Position numbers and translations under genes: made by a program
Origin: Omnitrophica WOR_2 bacterium RIFCSPLOWO2_12_FULL_51_24
Lineage (GTDB): Bacteria; Omnitrophota; Gorgyraeia; Pluralincolimonadales; Pluralincolimonadaceae
Reading direction: 5' to 3'
Length of the DNA: 7,116 nucleotides
Assembly: GCA_001805885.1 (NCBI GenBank)
Contig: MHHC01000017.1
Coordinates: 1-7,116, forward strand
Part shown: piece by piece, positions 1-6,915 of the stretch
Layout of the letters: every line of letters begins with the position of its first letter
How positions within the stretch are numbered: the stretch's first letter is position 1
The notes under the pieces: model-generated
What the model was told of the DNA's origin: nothing
Database searches by the model: none
What the model saw: the letters and a program-made list of their open reading frames with translations, nothing else

Positions 1-579
1 AAAGCGCGTTTCACTGTAGTAGCGATAGATTGCGGGATGAAATTGAATATACTCAGGAATTTAAGCAGGATAGGCTGTAAAGTAAAAGTTTTGCCTGCCT
101 CCGCGACGGCGGAAGAAGTGCTCGCCCTGAAGCCGGACGGATTATTCCTGTCGAACGGGCCGGGCGATCCCGAAGGCGTGCCGTATCATATCGACGCGGT
201 CAGAAAATTGGCAGGAAAACTGCCGATATTCGGGATATGTCTCGGTCATCAGATACTCGGCCTGGCATTTGGAGGGAATACCTATAAGCTTAAATTCGGC
301 CACCACGGCGGAAACCACCCGGTCATGGACCTGAGGACGAGAAAAGTCGACATCACGTCTCAGAACCACGGGTTTGCCGTAGACATAGATTCCATACCCG
401 ATAAAGACATGGTCCTGACGCATATAAATCTCTACGACAGGACAGTCGAGGGCATGGAGCACAAAAAACTGCCGATATTTTCGGTGCAATATCATCCCGA
501 GGCGTGCCCGGGCCCGCACGACGCGGAATACCTGTTCGACAAATTCGCAACCTTGATGAGCGAAAGGAAAAATGCCTAA
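1..579 (+). CDS. carA: Carbamoyl-phosphate synthase small (glutaminase) subunit, C-terminal part; 5' end outside window
   Basis: This is the glutamine amidotransferase half of carbamoyl-phosphate synthetase. It hydrolyses glutamine and passes ammonia through a tunnel to CarB. The frame is open from base 1, and the 12 residues before the first ATG (base 37) already match the family (VVAIDCG), so the gene starts upstream. About 192 codons are visible, roughly half of a usual CarA of 360-380 residues; the N-terminal CarA-specific domain is missing. The class I GATase domain is intact. LSNGPGDPEG is at visible residues 50-59. The nucleophile Cys lies in GICLGHQ (codon 238-240). FGHHGGNHP and SQNHGF follow, and the catalytic His and Glu lie in QYHPEACPGP (codons 493-495 and 499-501). 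The stop overlaps the carB start by 8 bases, as expected for two subunits made in equal amounts. The identification is very secure. Confidence 0.97.
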   Translation, partial: KARFTVVAIDCGMKLNILRNLSRIGCKVKVLPASATAEEVLALKPDGLFLSNGPGDPEGVPYHIDAVRKLAGKLPIFGICLGHQILGLAFGGNTYKLKFGHHGGNHPVMDLRTRKVDITSQNHGFAVDIDSIPDKDMVLTHINLYDRTVEGMEHKKLPIFSVQYHPEACPGPHDAEYLFDKFATLMSERKNA

Positions 580-3500
580 AAGGACAGATATCAACAAGAT
601 ATTGATAATAGGATCCGGCCCGATAGTCATAGGCCAGGCCTGCGAGTTTGATTATTCCGGCACGCAGGCGTGCAAGGCGCTTCGCGAGGAAGGCTTCAAA
701 GTGATCCTCGTCAATTCAAATCCCGCGACTATCATGACGGATCCTGACACGGCGGATGTCACTTATATCGAGCCCATAACGCCGGAGATGATAGCGAAGA
801 TAATCGAGAAAGAAAGGCCGGACGCGTTATTGCCGACGCTGGGCGGGCAGACAGGGCTGAACTGCGCGATACAGCTGCATGAAATGGGTGTCCTGAAGAA
901 ATTCGGGGTCGAGATGATCGGCGCGAAAGCCGAAGCCATAAAGAAGGCCGAGGATAGGAAGTTATTCAAGGAAGCGATGACGAAAATCGGCCTTGACCTT
1001 CCGAAGAGCGACCTCGCTTACAATATGGGACAAGCCAGAAAGATCGCCGAAAAGATCGGTTTCCCGCTCGTAATAAGGCCGTCTTTCACGCTTGGCGGCA
1101 CCGGAGGCGGCGCAGCGTCCGATAGGAAGGAGTTCGAAGAGATCGCGCAGCGGGGCCTGGCCTTAAGCATGATAAGCGAGATCCTTATAGAGGAATCGGT
1201 CGCCGGGTGGAAGGAGTATGAGCTCGAGGTGATGCGCGACCTGAAGGACAACGTCGTAATAATCTGTTCTATCGAAAACTTTGACCCGATGGGGATCCAT
1301 ACAGGGGATTCAATAACTGTGGCGCCCGCGCAGACTTTGACCGACAGGGAATATCAGGTAATGCGGGATTCCGCGATAAAAGTTATACGCGAAATCGGTG
1401 TCGAGACCGGCGGCTCGAATATCCAATTCGGCGTCAATCCGGATACCGGCAGGCAGGTAATAATAGAGATGAACCCGCGCGTATCCAGGTCATCCGCTTT
1501 AGCTTCGAAGGCAACAGGCTTCCCGATAGCTAAGATCGCGGCAAAGCTCGCGGTCGGCTACACGCTCGACGAGATACCCAACGATATTACTAAAGAGACA
1601 CCTGCTTCTTTCGAACCGGCAATAGATTATTGCGTCGTCAAGATCCCGCGGTGGGCTTTTGAGAAATTCCCGAAGGCAGACCAGAAATTGACTATCCAGA
1701 TGAAATCGGTCGGCGAGACTATGGCCATAGGCCGCACATTCAAAGAGGCGCTGCAGAAAGGCATCAGGTCGCTTGAGATAGGGAGGTTCGGCCTTGGCGC
1801 AGACCCGAAAGATGAATACGAGGCGAAAACAAAAGATCCGGATTTCAAACGGGAAATAACCGAAAAACTTAAAGTCCCGAACCAGGATAGGCTTTTTTAT
1901 ATCAGGTACGCGCTCAAGGAAGGGTTCACGATAGAAAAAATATATGAGCTCACGAAGATAGACCCGTGGTTCTTGCAGAACATAAAGGAGATCGTCGAGG
2001 CAGAGGAAGAGATAAGGCGTTCTGAGATGACCGCGGGACTGACCTTGAAAGCCAAACAGTTCGGATTTTCCGACAGGCAGATCGCATATATGCGCGGCTC
2101 AGACGAGATGAGCGTAAGAAAGCCCAGGATAAAAGAGGGGATAAGCGCGGTCTATAAGCTGGTCGATACCTGCGCCGCGGAATTCGAGGCGTATACGCCT
2201 TATTTCTACTCGACATACGAGGAAGAGGACGAGATAAGGCCTTCGACGAAAAAGAAGATAATGATCCTCGGAGGCGGCCCGAACAGGATAGGGCAGGGCA
2301 TCGAGTTCGATTATTGCTGTGTCCATGCCGCTTTCGCCCTTAGGGAGATAGGCTACGAGACAATAATGGTAAACTCTAACCCGGAGACAGTCTCGACAGA
2401 TTACGATACGTCGGATAAATTGTATTTTGAGCCGCTTACTATCGAAGACGTCCTGAATATAGCCGATAAGGAGAAGCCCGACGGCGCGATAGTACAATTC
2501 GGGGGCCAGACACCGCTGAACCTGGCGATAGCGCTTAAGAAAGCCGGGCTCAAAATAATAGGGACGACCCCCGAAGCGATAGACATAGCCGAGGACAGGG
2601 AGAAGTTCAAACTCCTCGTCGAGAAGCTAGGCCTAAGGCAGCCTATAAACGGCACCGCTGTCACGATCGAAGGCGCTAAAGAAGTTTCGAAGAGGATAGG
2701 CTATCCGATAATGGTCAGGCCTTCGTATGTGCTGGGCGGGCGCGCTATGGAGATAGTCTATGACGATGAATCCCTGAAGTATTATATGACGCACGCGGTC
2801 AAGGCCTCGCCGGAATTTCCGGTCTTGATAGATAAATTCCTCGAGGACGCCATCGAAGTCGACGTAGATATGATAGGCGACGGAGAGACATTTGTAATAG
2901 GCGGGATAATGGAGCATATAGAGGAAGCCGGCGTCCATTCCGGCGACGCGGCGATGGTCCTGCCGCCGCATACGCTAAGCGGCAAGGTCATAGAGGAGAT
3001 AAGACAGACCACGCACGCGCTTGCGAAGGAACTAAACGTCGTCGGCCTGATGAATGTCCAATTCGCCGTCCAGAAAGGCGTCGTCTATATCCTTGAGGTA
3101 AACCCGCGCGCGTCAAGGACGATCCCGTTTGTAAGCAAGGCGATCGGCGTGCCGCTCGCCAAGCTCGCGGCTAAAGTCATGGCGGGGATGAAATTAAAGG
3201 ACCTGGGTTTCACAAAAGAGATCATCCCGCCGCAGGTCTCGGTCAAGGAATCCGTCTTCCCGTTCGTCAAGTTCCCGGGAATAGATATAATACTCGGCCC
3301 TGAGATGAGGTCGACAGGCGAGGTCATGGGAATAGACGTAGATTTCGGAAGGGCATTCGCGAAATCGCAAATGGCAGCTAACAGCTCGTTACCCACTGAG
3401 GGTACAGTCTTTGTAAGCGTCCAGGATACCCACAAGGCGAAGATAGTGCCGATAGCAAAGAAACTTAAAGAGTTGGGATTTGAGATAATCGCTACGGCAG

Positions 3501-3799
3501 GCACAGCTGCTATACTGAAAGAAGGCGGGATACGGGCTATCCAGATCCATAGGATAAGCGAGGGAAGCCCGAACATACTGGACCACATGAGAGAGGGGAA
3601 AATAAAATTTATTATAAATACACCTTCCGGTAAGAAGCCGAGGGAGGATGAGGTCAAGATAAGGTCGCTCGCCGTCTCGCTCGGCGTTCCGTGCGTAACG
3701 ACTATACCGGGGGCAAACGCGGCAGTCCAGGGGATAGAGGCGATAAAAAAACATTCTATCGGGGTAACGTCCTTAAGAGATTGGCACGCTGCCATATGA
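572..3799 (+). CDS. carB: Carbamoyl-phosphate synthase large subunit
   Basis: CarB makes carbamoyl phosphate from bicarbonate, ammonia supplied by CarA, and two ATP, for both pyrimidine and arginine synthesis. At 1075 residues it is full length (E. coli 1073) and shows the duplicated architecture. The first ATP-grasp half opens with IIGSGPIVIGQACEFDYSG near residue 12, has the loop SFTLGGTGGG near 171-180, and metal ligands in EMNPRVSRS (Glu299, Asn301). An oligomerisation region follows at about 400-555. The second ATP-grasp half opens with MILGGGPNRIGQGIEFDY near 564 and has EVNPRASRT (Glu842, Asn844). A C-terminal MGS-like allosteric domain from about 940 has ATAGT at 974-978 and INTPSG. 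The ATG at 572 fits the family N-terminus. It has an AAAGGA only about 3 bases upstream (563-568), a rather short spacing, so coupling to carA probably helps. The stop overlaps pyrK by 4 bases. Confidence 0.98.
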   Translation: MPKRTDINKILIIGSGPIVIGQACEFDYSGTQACKALREEGFKVILVNSNPATIMTDPDTADVTYIEPITPEMIAKIIEKERPDALLPTLGGQTGLNCAIQLHEMGVLKKFGVEMIGAKAEAIKKAEDRKLFKEAMTKIGLDLPKSDLAYNMGQARKIAEKIGFPLVIRPSFTLGGTGGGAASDRKEFEEIAQRGLALSMISEILIEESVAGWKEYELEVMRDLKDNVVIICSIENFDPMGIHTGDSITVAPAQTLTDREYQVMRDSAIKVIREIGVETGGSNIQFGVNPDTGRQVIIEMNPRVSRSSALASKATGFPIAKIAAKLAVGYTLDEIPNDITKETPASFEPAIDYCVVKIPRWAFEKFPKADQKLTIQMKSVGETMAIGRTFKEALQKGIRSLEIGRFGLGADPKDEYEAKTKDPDFKREITEKLKVPNQDRLFYIRYALKEGFTIEKIYELTKIDPWFLQNIKEIVEAEEEIRRSEMTAGLTLKAKQFGFSDRQIAYMRGSDEMSVRKPRIKEGISAVYKLVDTCAAEFEAYTPYFYSTYEEEDEIRPSTKKKIMILGGGPNRIGQGIEFDYCCVHAAFALREIGYETIMVNSNPETVSTDYDTSDKLYFEPLTIEDVLNIADKEKPDGAIVQFGGQTPLNLAIALKKAGLKIIGTTPEAIDIAEDREKFKLLVEKLGLRQPINGTAVTIEGAKEVSKRIGYPIMVRPSYVLGGRAMEIVYDDESLKYYMTHAVKASPEFPVLIDKFLEDAIEVDVDMIGDGETFVIGGIMEHIEEAGVHSGDAAMVLPPHTLSGKVIEEIRQTTHALAKELNVVGLMNVQFAVQKGVVYILEVNPRASRTIPFVSKAIGVPLAKLAAKVMAGMKLKDLGFTKEIIPPQVSVKESVFPFVKFPGIDIILGPEMRSTGEVMGIDVDFGRAFAKSQMAANSSLPTEGTVFVSVQDTHKAKIVPIAKKLKELGFEIIATAGTAAILKEGGIRAIQIHRISEGSPNILDHMREGKIKFIINTPSGKKPREDEVKIRSLAVSLGVPCVTTIPGANAAVQGIEAIKKHSIGVTSLRDWHAAI

Positions 3800-4575
3800 T
3801 ACAGAGTGCAGGAAAAGTCATATCAAATAAAAAAGTAAAGCCCGGCTATTTTTTGATGGGCATAAGATGTCCATCGATCGCAAAGAAGGCAAAACCGGGC
3901 CAGTTCCTGACGATAAGGTGCGGTAGCGACAGCGCGACTACACCTTTGCTCAGGAGACCTTTCGGTTTTCACCGGATCAGCGCTTCCGGGTTCGAGATAT
4001 TATGTGAGATAGTAGGTAAGGGAACTCGCTTTTTATCCGGCCTGAAGCCGGGTGATAAGGTGGATATCCTTGGCCCGCTTGGGAACGGGTTCTCTGTCCG
4101 GAAAGGGGATAAAAATTTTATCATAGTCGCCGGCGGTATAGGCGTGGCGCCGCTTGCTTCTCTGGCTGAGTCGTTAACCCGGATAAAGAAAGCAGAGGTC
4201 TACGCGATAATAGGCGCGCGAACCAAAAATGCCCTGCTTTGCGCGGACCACTTCAATGATATCGGCATCAAGACAATGATCGCGACCGATGACGGCAGTT
4301 ACGGCAAGAGATGCTTTGCAACCGACATACTGAATGAATTCTTGAAAATAAAAAGGGGATTTAGACCAACGATATTCGCCTGCGGACCGGAACCCATGCT
4401 AAAAGCCATAACGCATATCGCCGAAAAACGCGGGCTTGAATGTTACGCCTCTTTGGAGGAGAATATCGCATGCGGCGTAGGCGCCTGCTTGGGGTGCGCG
4501 ATAAGGACAAGATCGGGATACAAACTTGTCTGTAAGGACGGGCCGGTCTTCGACATAAAAGAGATAATATGGTAA
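3796..4575 (+). CDS. pyrK: Dihydroorotate dehydrogenase B, electron-transfer subunit (FAD, 2Fe-2S)
   Basis: PyrK pairs with class 1B PyrD and carries electrons from its FMN through a 2Fe-2S cluster and FAD to NAD. The product is 259 residues, the usual length. Visible in order are an FNR-like FAD domain with LLRRPFGF at 51-58 and GPLGNGF at 93-99, an NAD-binding start IIVAGGIGVAPL at 109-120, FACGPEPML at 194-202, and a C-terminal cluster motif with Cys226, Cys231, Cys234 and Cys246 (C-x4-C-x2-C-x11-C). The frame is open back to an ATG at 3691, but that would add 35 residues inside carB with no family match. The ATG at 3796 overlaps the carB TGA as ATGA and gives a normal N-terminus. No Shine-Dalgarno is visible just upstream, so reinitiation after carB is likely (inference). 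It overlaps pyrD by 7 bases. Confidence 0.95.
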   Translation: MIQSAGKVISNKKVKPGYFLMGIRCPSIAKKAKPGQFLTIRCGSDSATTPLLRRPFGFHRISASGFEILCEIVGKGTRFLSGLKPGDKVDILGPLGNGFSVRKGDKNFIIVAGGIGVAPLASLAESLTRIKKAEVYAIIGARTKNALLCADHFNDIGIKTMIATDDGSYGKRCFATDILNEFLKIKRGFRPTIFACGPEPMLKAITHIAEKRGLECYASLEENIACGVGACLGCAIRTRSGYKLVCKDGPVFDIKEIIW

Positions 4576-5483
4576 AACCAAACCTGAAGGTAAAGATCGG
4601 CAGTCTTGAGTTAAAAAATCCCGTCATGGTCGCGTCCGGAACGTTCGGCTCAGGCGAGGAGTACGGGAATCTAGTCGATTTAAACAAGCTCGGGGCTATT
4701 GTGACGAAATCGATAACCCTTAAACCGAGAGAGGGCAATCCTCCTCCGCGCCTCGTCGAGACACCGTCCGGGATACTTAATTCTATCGGCCTTCAAAATG
4801 ACGGTATAGAAACTTTTATTAAAGATAAGATCCCGTTCTTAAATAAGGTGAAGACCGCGGTTATCGTCTCAATAGCCGCGCACAGCATAAACGATTATGC
4901 CGAGATCGCCGGAAGACTCAATAAGATAAAAAGGGTCGATGCCCTTGAGATAAATATCTCCTGTCCCAATGTAAGGGGCGGGCTTGAATTTTCGAAAGAA
5001 CCGGATTCGGCGTCGGCGGTCGTCGCGGCTGTAAAAAACAGGACCTCAAAACCCATAATTACGAAACTTTCTCCTAACGTAAAAGATATTAGCGAGATAG
5101 CGATGGCCGTGCAGGAAGCGGGTTCGGATGCGGTATCTCTCGTCAATACCTTTACCGGTATGGCGGTCGATATTGAGACGAAAATGCCGGTTCTCGGGAA
5201 TGTCGTCGGCGGGCTAAGCGGGCCGGCGATAAAACCGATCGCCCTGCATATGGTATGGGAAACGGCCAGGAGGGTGAGGATACCGGTCATCGGCATCGGC
5301 GGCATCATGGATTACAGGGATGCGCTCGAATTTATAATAGCCGGGGCCAGCGCGGTACAGATCGGCACGGCGAATTTCGTCAATCCGAAAGCCGCGGTAG
5401 AGATCATCGCGGGCATAGAAGGTTATATGCGCAGGAATAAAATAGCGAATATGAAGGAGCTCATAGGATGCCTCAAGACATAA
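4569..5483 (+). CDS. pyrD: Dihydroorotate dehydrogenase B, catalytic subunit (class 1B, FMN)
   Basis: This flavoprotein oxidises dihydroorotate to orotate on an FMN-binding TIM barrel. It has 304 residues, the usual size for class 1 enzymes. Motifs in order are NPVMVASGTFG near 17-27, VTKSIT with the FMN-contacting Lys47, NSIGLQN at 71-77, EINISCPNV at 127-135 with the catalytic Cys132, TKLSPN at 165-170, VNTF at 192-195, GIGGI at 242-246 and AGASAVQIGTA at 258-268. A Cys as active-site base marks class 1; class 2 enzymes use Ser. The absence of an N-terminal membrane segment and the adjacent pyrK make it the NAD-linked class 1B type (pyrDB). The start overlaps the pyrK stop by 7 bases. Only a weak purine-rich stretch (about 4557-4563) precedes it, so translation is probably coupled. 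Its 3' end carries the pyrF Shine-Dalgarno. Confidence 0.97.
   Translation: MVKPNLKVKIGSLELKNPVMVASGTFGSGEEYGNLVDLNKLGAIVTKSITLKPREGNPPPRLVETPSGILNSIGLQNDGIETFIKDKIPFLNKVKTAVIVSIAAHSINDYAEIAGRLNKIKRVDALEINISCPNVRGGLEFSKEPDSASAVVAAVKNRTSKPIITKLSPNVKDISEIAMAVQEAGSDAVSLVNTFTGMAVDIETKMPVLGNVVGGLSGPAIKPIALHMVWETARRVRIPVIGIGGIMDYRDALEFIIAGASAVQIGTANFVNPKAAVEIIAGIEGYMRRNKIANMKELIGCLKT
5454..5459 (+). promoter_or_regulatory. Shine-Dalgarno of pyrF
   Basis: AAGGAG lies inside the 3' end of pyrD, 8 bases before the pyrF ATG at 5468. It fixes the pyrF start despite the 16-base overlap with pyrD. Confidence 0.8.
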
Positions 5484-6178
5484 AGGCGAACGGAAAGCTT
5501 ATCGTTGCCCTCGACATGAAGACGCTTGACGAAGCGAAAGAGGCGGTCAAGAAATTAAGCCCCGTTGTTAAGGTTTTCAAGGTAGGCATAGGCCTGTTTA
5601 CCCTGTACGGCCTGGATGCGGTAAAACTCGTCCATGATGGCGGCGCGAAAGTATTTCTCGACCTTAAATTTCACGATATTCCCAACACCGTCGCCCATGC
5701 CGTGAGATCAGCCGCGAAATTAGGCGTATTTATGGTCAACATACACACGCTCGGCGGTTCGGAGATGATGATGCGGGCTGCCGAGGCGGTGAGGGAATCG
5801 GATAATAAGCCGAAGCTTCTCGGGGTTACGGTGATTACGAGCATGGACCAGTCCTCGATAGGCGAGGTGGGCATAGATAAAAAGATAGAAGACGAAGTCG
5901 TCTCCCTTGCAAGGCTCGGGAAAGACTCAGGGCTTGACGGGGTCGTGGCTTCGCCAAACGAAGTAAGTCTTATCAGGAAGAACCTCGGGAAAGATTTTAT
6001 GATCGTAACGCCGGGGATACGCCCGGCCGGAGCAAAAAGGGATGACCAGAAGAGGATAATGACACCGGCAGATGCCATCAGGTCAGGCGCGGATTACATC
6101 GTCGTAGGCCGTCCGATAATCGAAACAAAAGATCCGCTCGAGGCGGCGAGGAAGATAATAAAGGAGATGGAGAGTTGA
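5468..6178 (+). CDS. pyrF: Orotidine-5'-phosphate decarboxylase
   Basis: PyrF converts OMP to UMP, the last step of the pathway, without a cofactor. The product is 236 residues, typical of the short bacterial group I enzyme. The catalytic Lys-Asp-Lys-Asp set is visible as Lys38 (VFKVGIG) and Asp65, Lys67 and Asp70 (FLDLKFHDIPNT). TVITS is at 121-125, TPGIRP at 181-186, and the phosphate-binding VVGRPI at 212-217 with Arg215. The ATG at 5468 has an AAGGAG 8 bases upstream, and the N-terminus (KLIVALD) falls where the family starts. It overlaps pyrD by 16 bases, the largest overlap here, and its TGA overlaps the pyrE TTG start. Its codons show the operon's bias plainly: 11 of 19 Ile are ATA and 7 of 11 Arg are AGG. 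Confidence 0.97.
   Translation: MPQDIKANGKLIVALDMKTLDEAKEAVKKLSPVVKVFKVGIGLFTLYGLDAVKLVHDGGAKVFLDLKFHDIPNTVAHAVRSAAKLGVFMVNIHTLGGSEMMMRAAEAVRESDNKPKLLGVTVITSMDQSSIGEVGIDKKIEDEVVSLARLGKDSGLDGVVASPNEVSLIRKNLGKDFMIVTPGIRPAGAKRDDQKRIMTPADAIRSGADYIVVGRPIIETKDPLEAARKIIKEMES
6161..6166 (+). promoter_or_regulatory. Shine-Dalgarno supporting a TTG start for pyrE
   Basis: AAGGAG lies in the last codons of pyrF, 8 bases before TTG at 6175. A second purine run, AGGGAG (6182-6187), lies 5 bases before an in-frame ATG at 6193, so a shorter start cannot be excluded. The upstream site has the better spacing and gives the 4-base overlap with pyrF. Confidence 0.65.
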
Positions 6179-6747
6179 ACCAGGGAGCCGTTATGAAGAT
6201 CTTTGGAAGATGCGACGCATTCCATAAGGGCCATTTCAAACTCTCGAGCGGGCTTCACAGCGAATATTATCTCCAGTGCGCGCTGGTCCTGGCGGACCCT
6301 AAAGTCGCCGCCAAACTATGCAAAGGGCTTGCGAATAAATTCAAAGGCAAAAAGATAGACATTGTCATAGGACCTGCGATAGGCGGCATAACCGCGGCCT
6401 ATGAAGTCGCGCGCTCACTCGGCGCACGAGGCATATTTTCCGAGAGAGAAGAGGGGAAGATGACCTTAAGGCGCGGTTTTAGATTAAATCGCGGAGAAAG
6501 GGTATTGGTCGTTGAGGACGTGACGACGACCGGCGGCTCGGCAAAGGAAGTAGTCGAGATGGCCAAGTCACTCGGCGCCAAAGTAATTGGTGTAGGCGCC
6601 ATAGTAGACAGGTCAAGCGGGAAAGCGAGATTCGGAGTCCCGTTCAAATCCCTCGCGAAATTGAATATAAAAGCCTACCGGGCAGAAAAATGCCCTCTCT
6701 GCAAAAATGGCATACCTATCATTAAGCCGGGAAGCCGGTCGAAGTGA
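6175..6747 (+). CDS. pyrE: Orotate phosphoribosyltransferase
   Basis: PyrE joins orotate and PRPP to give OMP, the substrate of PyrF. The product is 190 residues. GHFKLSSGLHSEYYLQCALVL is at 19-39, GPAIGGI at 66-72, the flexible-loop region SEREEGKMTLRRGF at 89-102, and the PRPP-binding motif VLVVEDVTTTGGS at 110-122. The C-terminus CPLCKNGIPIIKPGSR, with a CxxC pair at 173 and 176, is typical of what I know as the Thermus-type PyrE branch and not the E. coli type. I chose the TTG at 6175: it overlaps the pyrF stop by 4 bases, has a well-spaced AAGGAG, and gives an N-terminus of family-like length. An ATG at 6193 would drop six residues and is the alternative. It is the last gene of the operon, and no terminator follows immediately. 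Confidence 0.95.
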   Translation: MNQGAVMKIFGRCDAFHKGHFKLSSGLHSEYYLQCALVLADPKVAAKLCKGLANKFKGKKIDIVIGPAIGGITAAYEVARSLGARGIFSEREEGKMTLRRGFRLNRGERVLVVEDVTTTGGSAKEVVEMAKSLGAKVIGVGAIVDRSSGKARFGVPFKSLAKLNIKAYRAEKCPLCKNGIPIIKPGSRSK

Positions 6748-6764
6748 TTTCAGAGAACTTTTTC

Positions 6765-6793
6765 TTGCAAATTTATAATATATAGGATATAAT
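6765..6793 (+). promoter_or_regulatory. Predicted sigma70-type promoter for the downstream gene
   Basis: TTGCAA (6765-6770, four of six bases matching TTGACA) is followed by exactly 17 bases and then a perfect TATAAT (6788-6793). Transcription would start near 6799-6802, giving a leader of about 120 bases before the ATG at 6923. The surrounding sequence (about 6748-6812) is strongly AT-rich, unlike the genes beside it. Some matches in AT-rich DNA are chance, but the spacing, the perfect -10 and the position just after an operon end make this a good candidate. Confidence 0.6.
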
Positions 6794-6815
6794 TAAAACA
6801 AAATTAAAAAAAGGG

Positions 6816-6842
6816 TCCGGAAATATTTAAATTATTTCCGGA
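6816..6842 (+). repeat. 10-bp perfect inverted repeat in the leader (operator or hairpin)
   Basis: Arms TCCGGAAATA (6816-6825) and TATTTCCGGA (6833-6842) flank a 7-base spacer. On the + strand no T-run follows, so it is not a simple + strand terminator. It would begin about 15 bases after the predicted transcription start, a possible site for a dimeric repressor. Read on the minus strand, the stem is followed by CCC and seven Ts, so it could end minus-strand transcription, although no minus-strand gene is visible here. Its right arm overlaps a GGAGG (6840-6844). Confidence 0.6.
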
Positions 6843-6860
6843 GGAATTTGATGGTCGGGC

Positions 6861-6899
6861 CGCCATCTGATGAAGAATCAGATGGCGATTTTATTTTAT
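6861..6899 (+). terminator. Rho-independent terminator or attenuator-like hairpin
   Basis: Perfect 11-bp arms CGCCATCTGAT (6861-6871) and ATCAGATGGCG (6877-6887) with a 5-base loop are followed by ATTTTATTTTAT (6888-6899). The run is T-rich but broken by As, so termination may be incomplete. It is the first plausible + strand terminator after pyrE, and it also lies downstream of the predicted promoter at 6765-6793. It could therefore end the pyr transcript and also attenuate the next gene. Confidence 0.55.
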
Positions 6900-6908
6900 A
6901 CCTCAAGA

Positions 6909-6915
6909 AAGGAGG
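6909..6915 (+). promoter_or_regulatory. Strong Shine-Dalgarno of the last gene
   Basis: AAGGAGG lies 7 bases before the ATG at 6923. This near-perfect site decides the start in favour of 6923 over the in-frame ATG at 6851. Confidence 0.85.

Noticed and set aside
3085..3795. Long minus-strand open frame (236 codons) antisense to the carB 3' end
   Set aside because: It lies wholly opposite a highly conserved CarB region. The predicted protein shows no recognisable domain and looks like a by-product of the codon bias. The same holds for the other minus-strand frames, such as 142-630 and 4895-5308.
3691..3795. 35-residue N-terminal extension of pyrK back to the ATG at 3691
   Set aside because: It lies entirely within carB, resembles no PyrK N-terminus and has no matching Shine-Dalgarno. 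The ATG at 3796 gives the normal length and an ATGA overlap.
5255..5440. Small + strand frame of 61 codons inside pyrD
   Set aside because: It is an out-of-frame shadow of pyrD, rich in Gly and Arg, with no Shine-Dalgarno or recognisable content.
6726..6739. CCGG-GAAG-CCGG hairpin at the end of pyrE as an operon terminator
   Set aside because: The stem is only 4 bp, lies inside the coding sequence for the conserved KPGSR tail, and is not followed by a T-run.
6848..6890. Fluoride or other known riboswitch, suggested by GATGG, CGCC and CTGATG in order
   Set aside because: The spacing and the remaining conserved positions of the fluoride motif are absent. I also see no TPP, cobalamin or cyclic-di-GMP core.
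6850..6915. Hammerhead ribozyme, suggested by CTGATGA at 6867-6873
   Set aside because: A GAAA occurs at 6907-6910, but the sequence between does not form a stem II, and the CTGATGA is already inside the perfect 11-bp hairpin.
6901..6915. CCTC (6901-6904) pairing with GAGG in the Shine-Dalgarno (6912-6915) as a ribosome-site block
   Set aside because: It is only 4 bp with a 7-base loop, which is expected by chance next to any Shine-Dalgarno.
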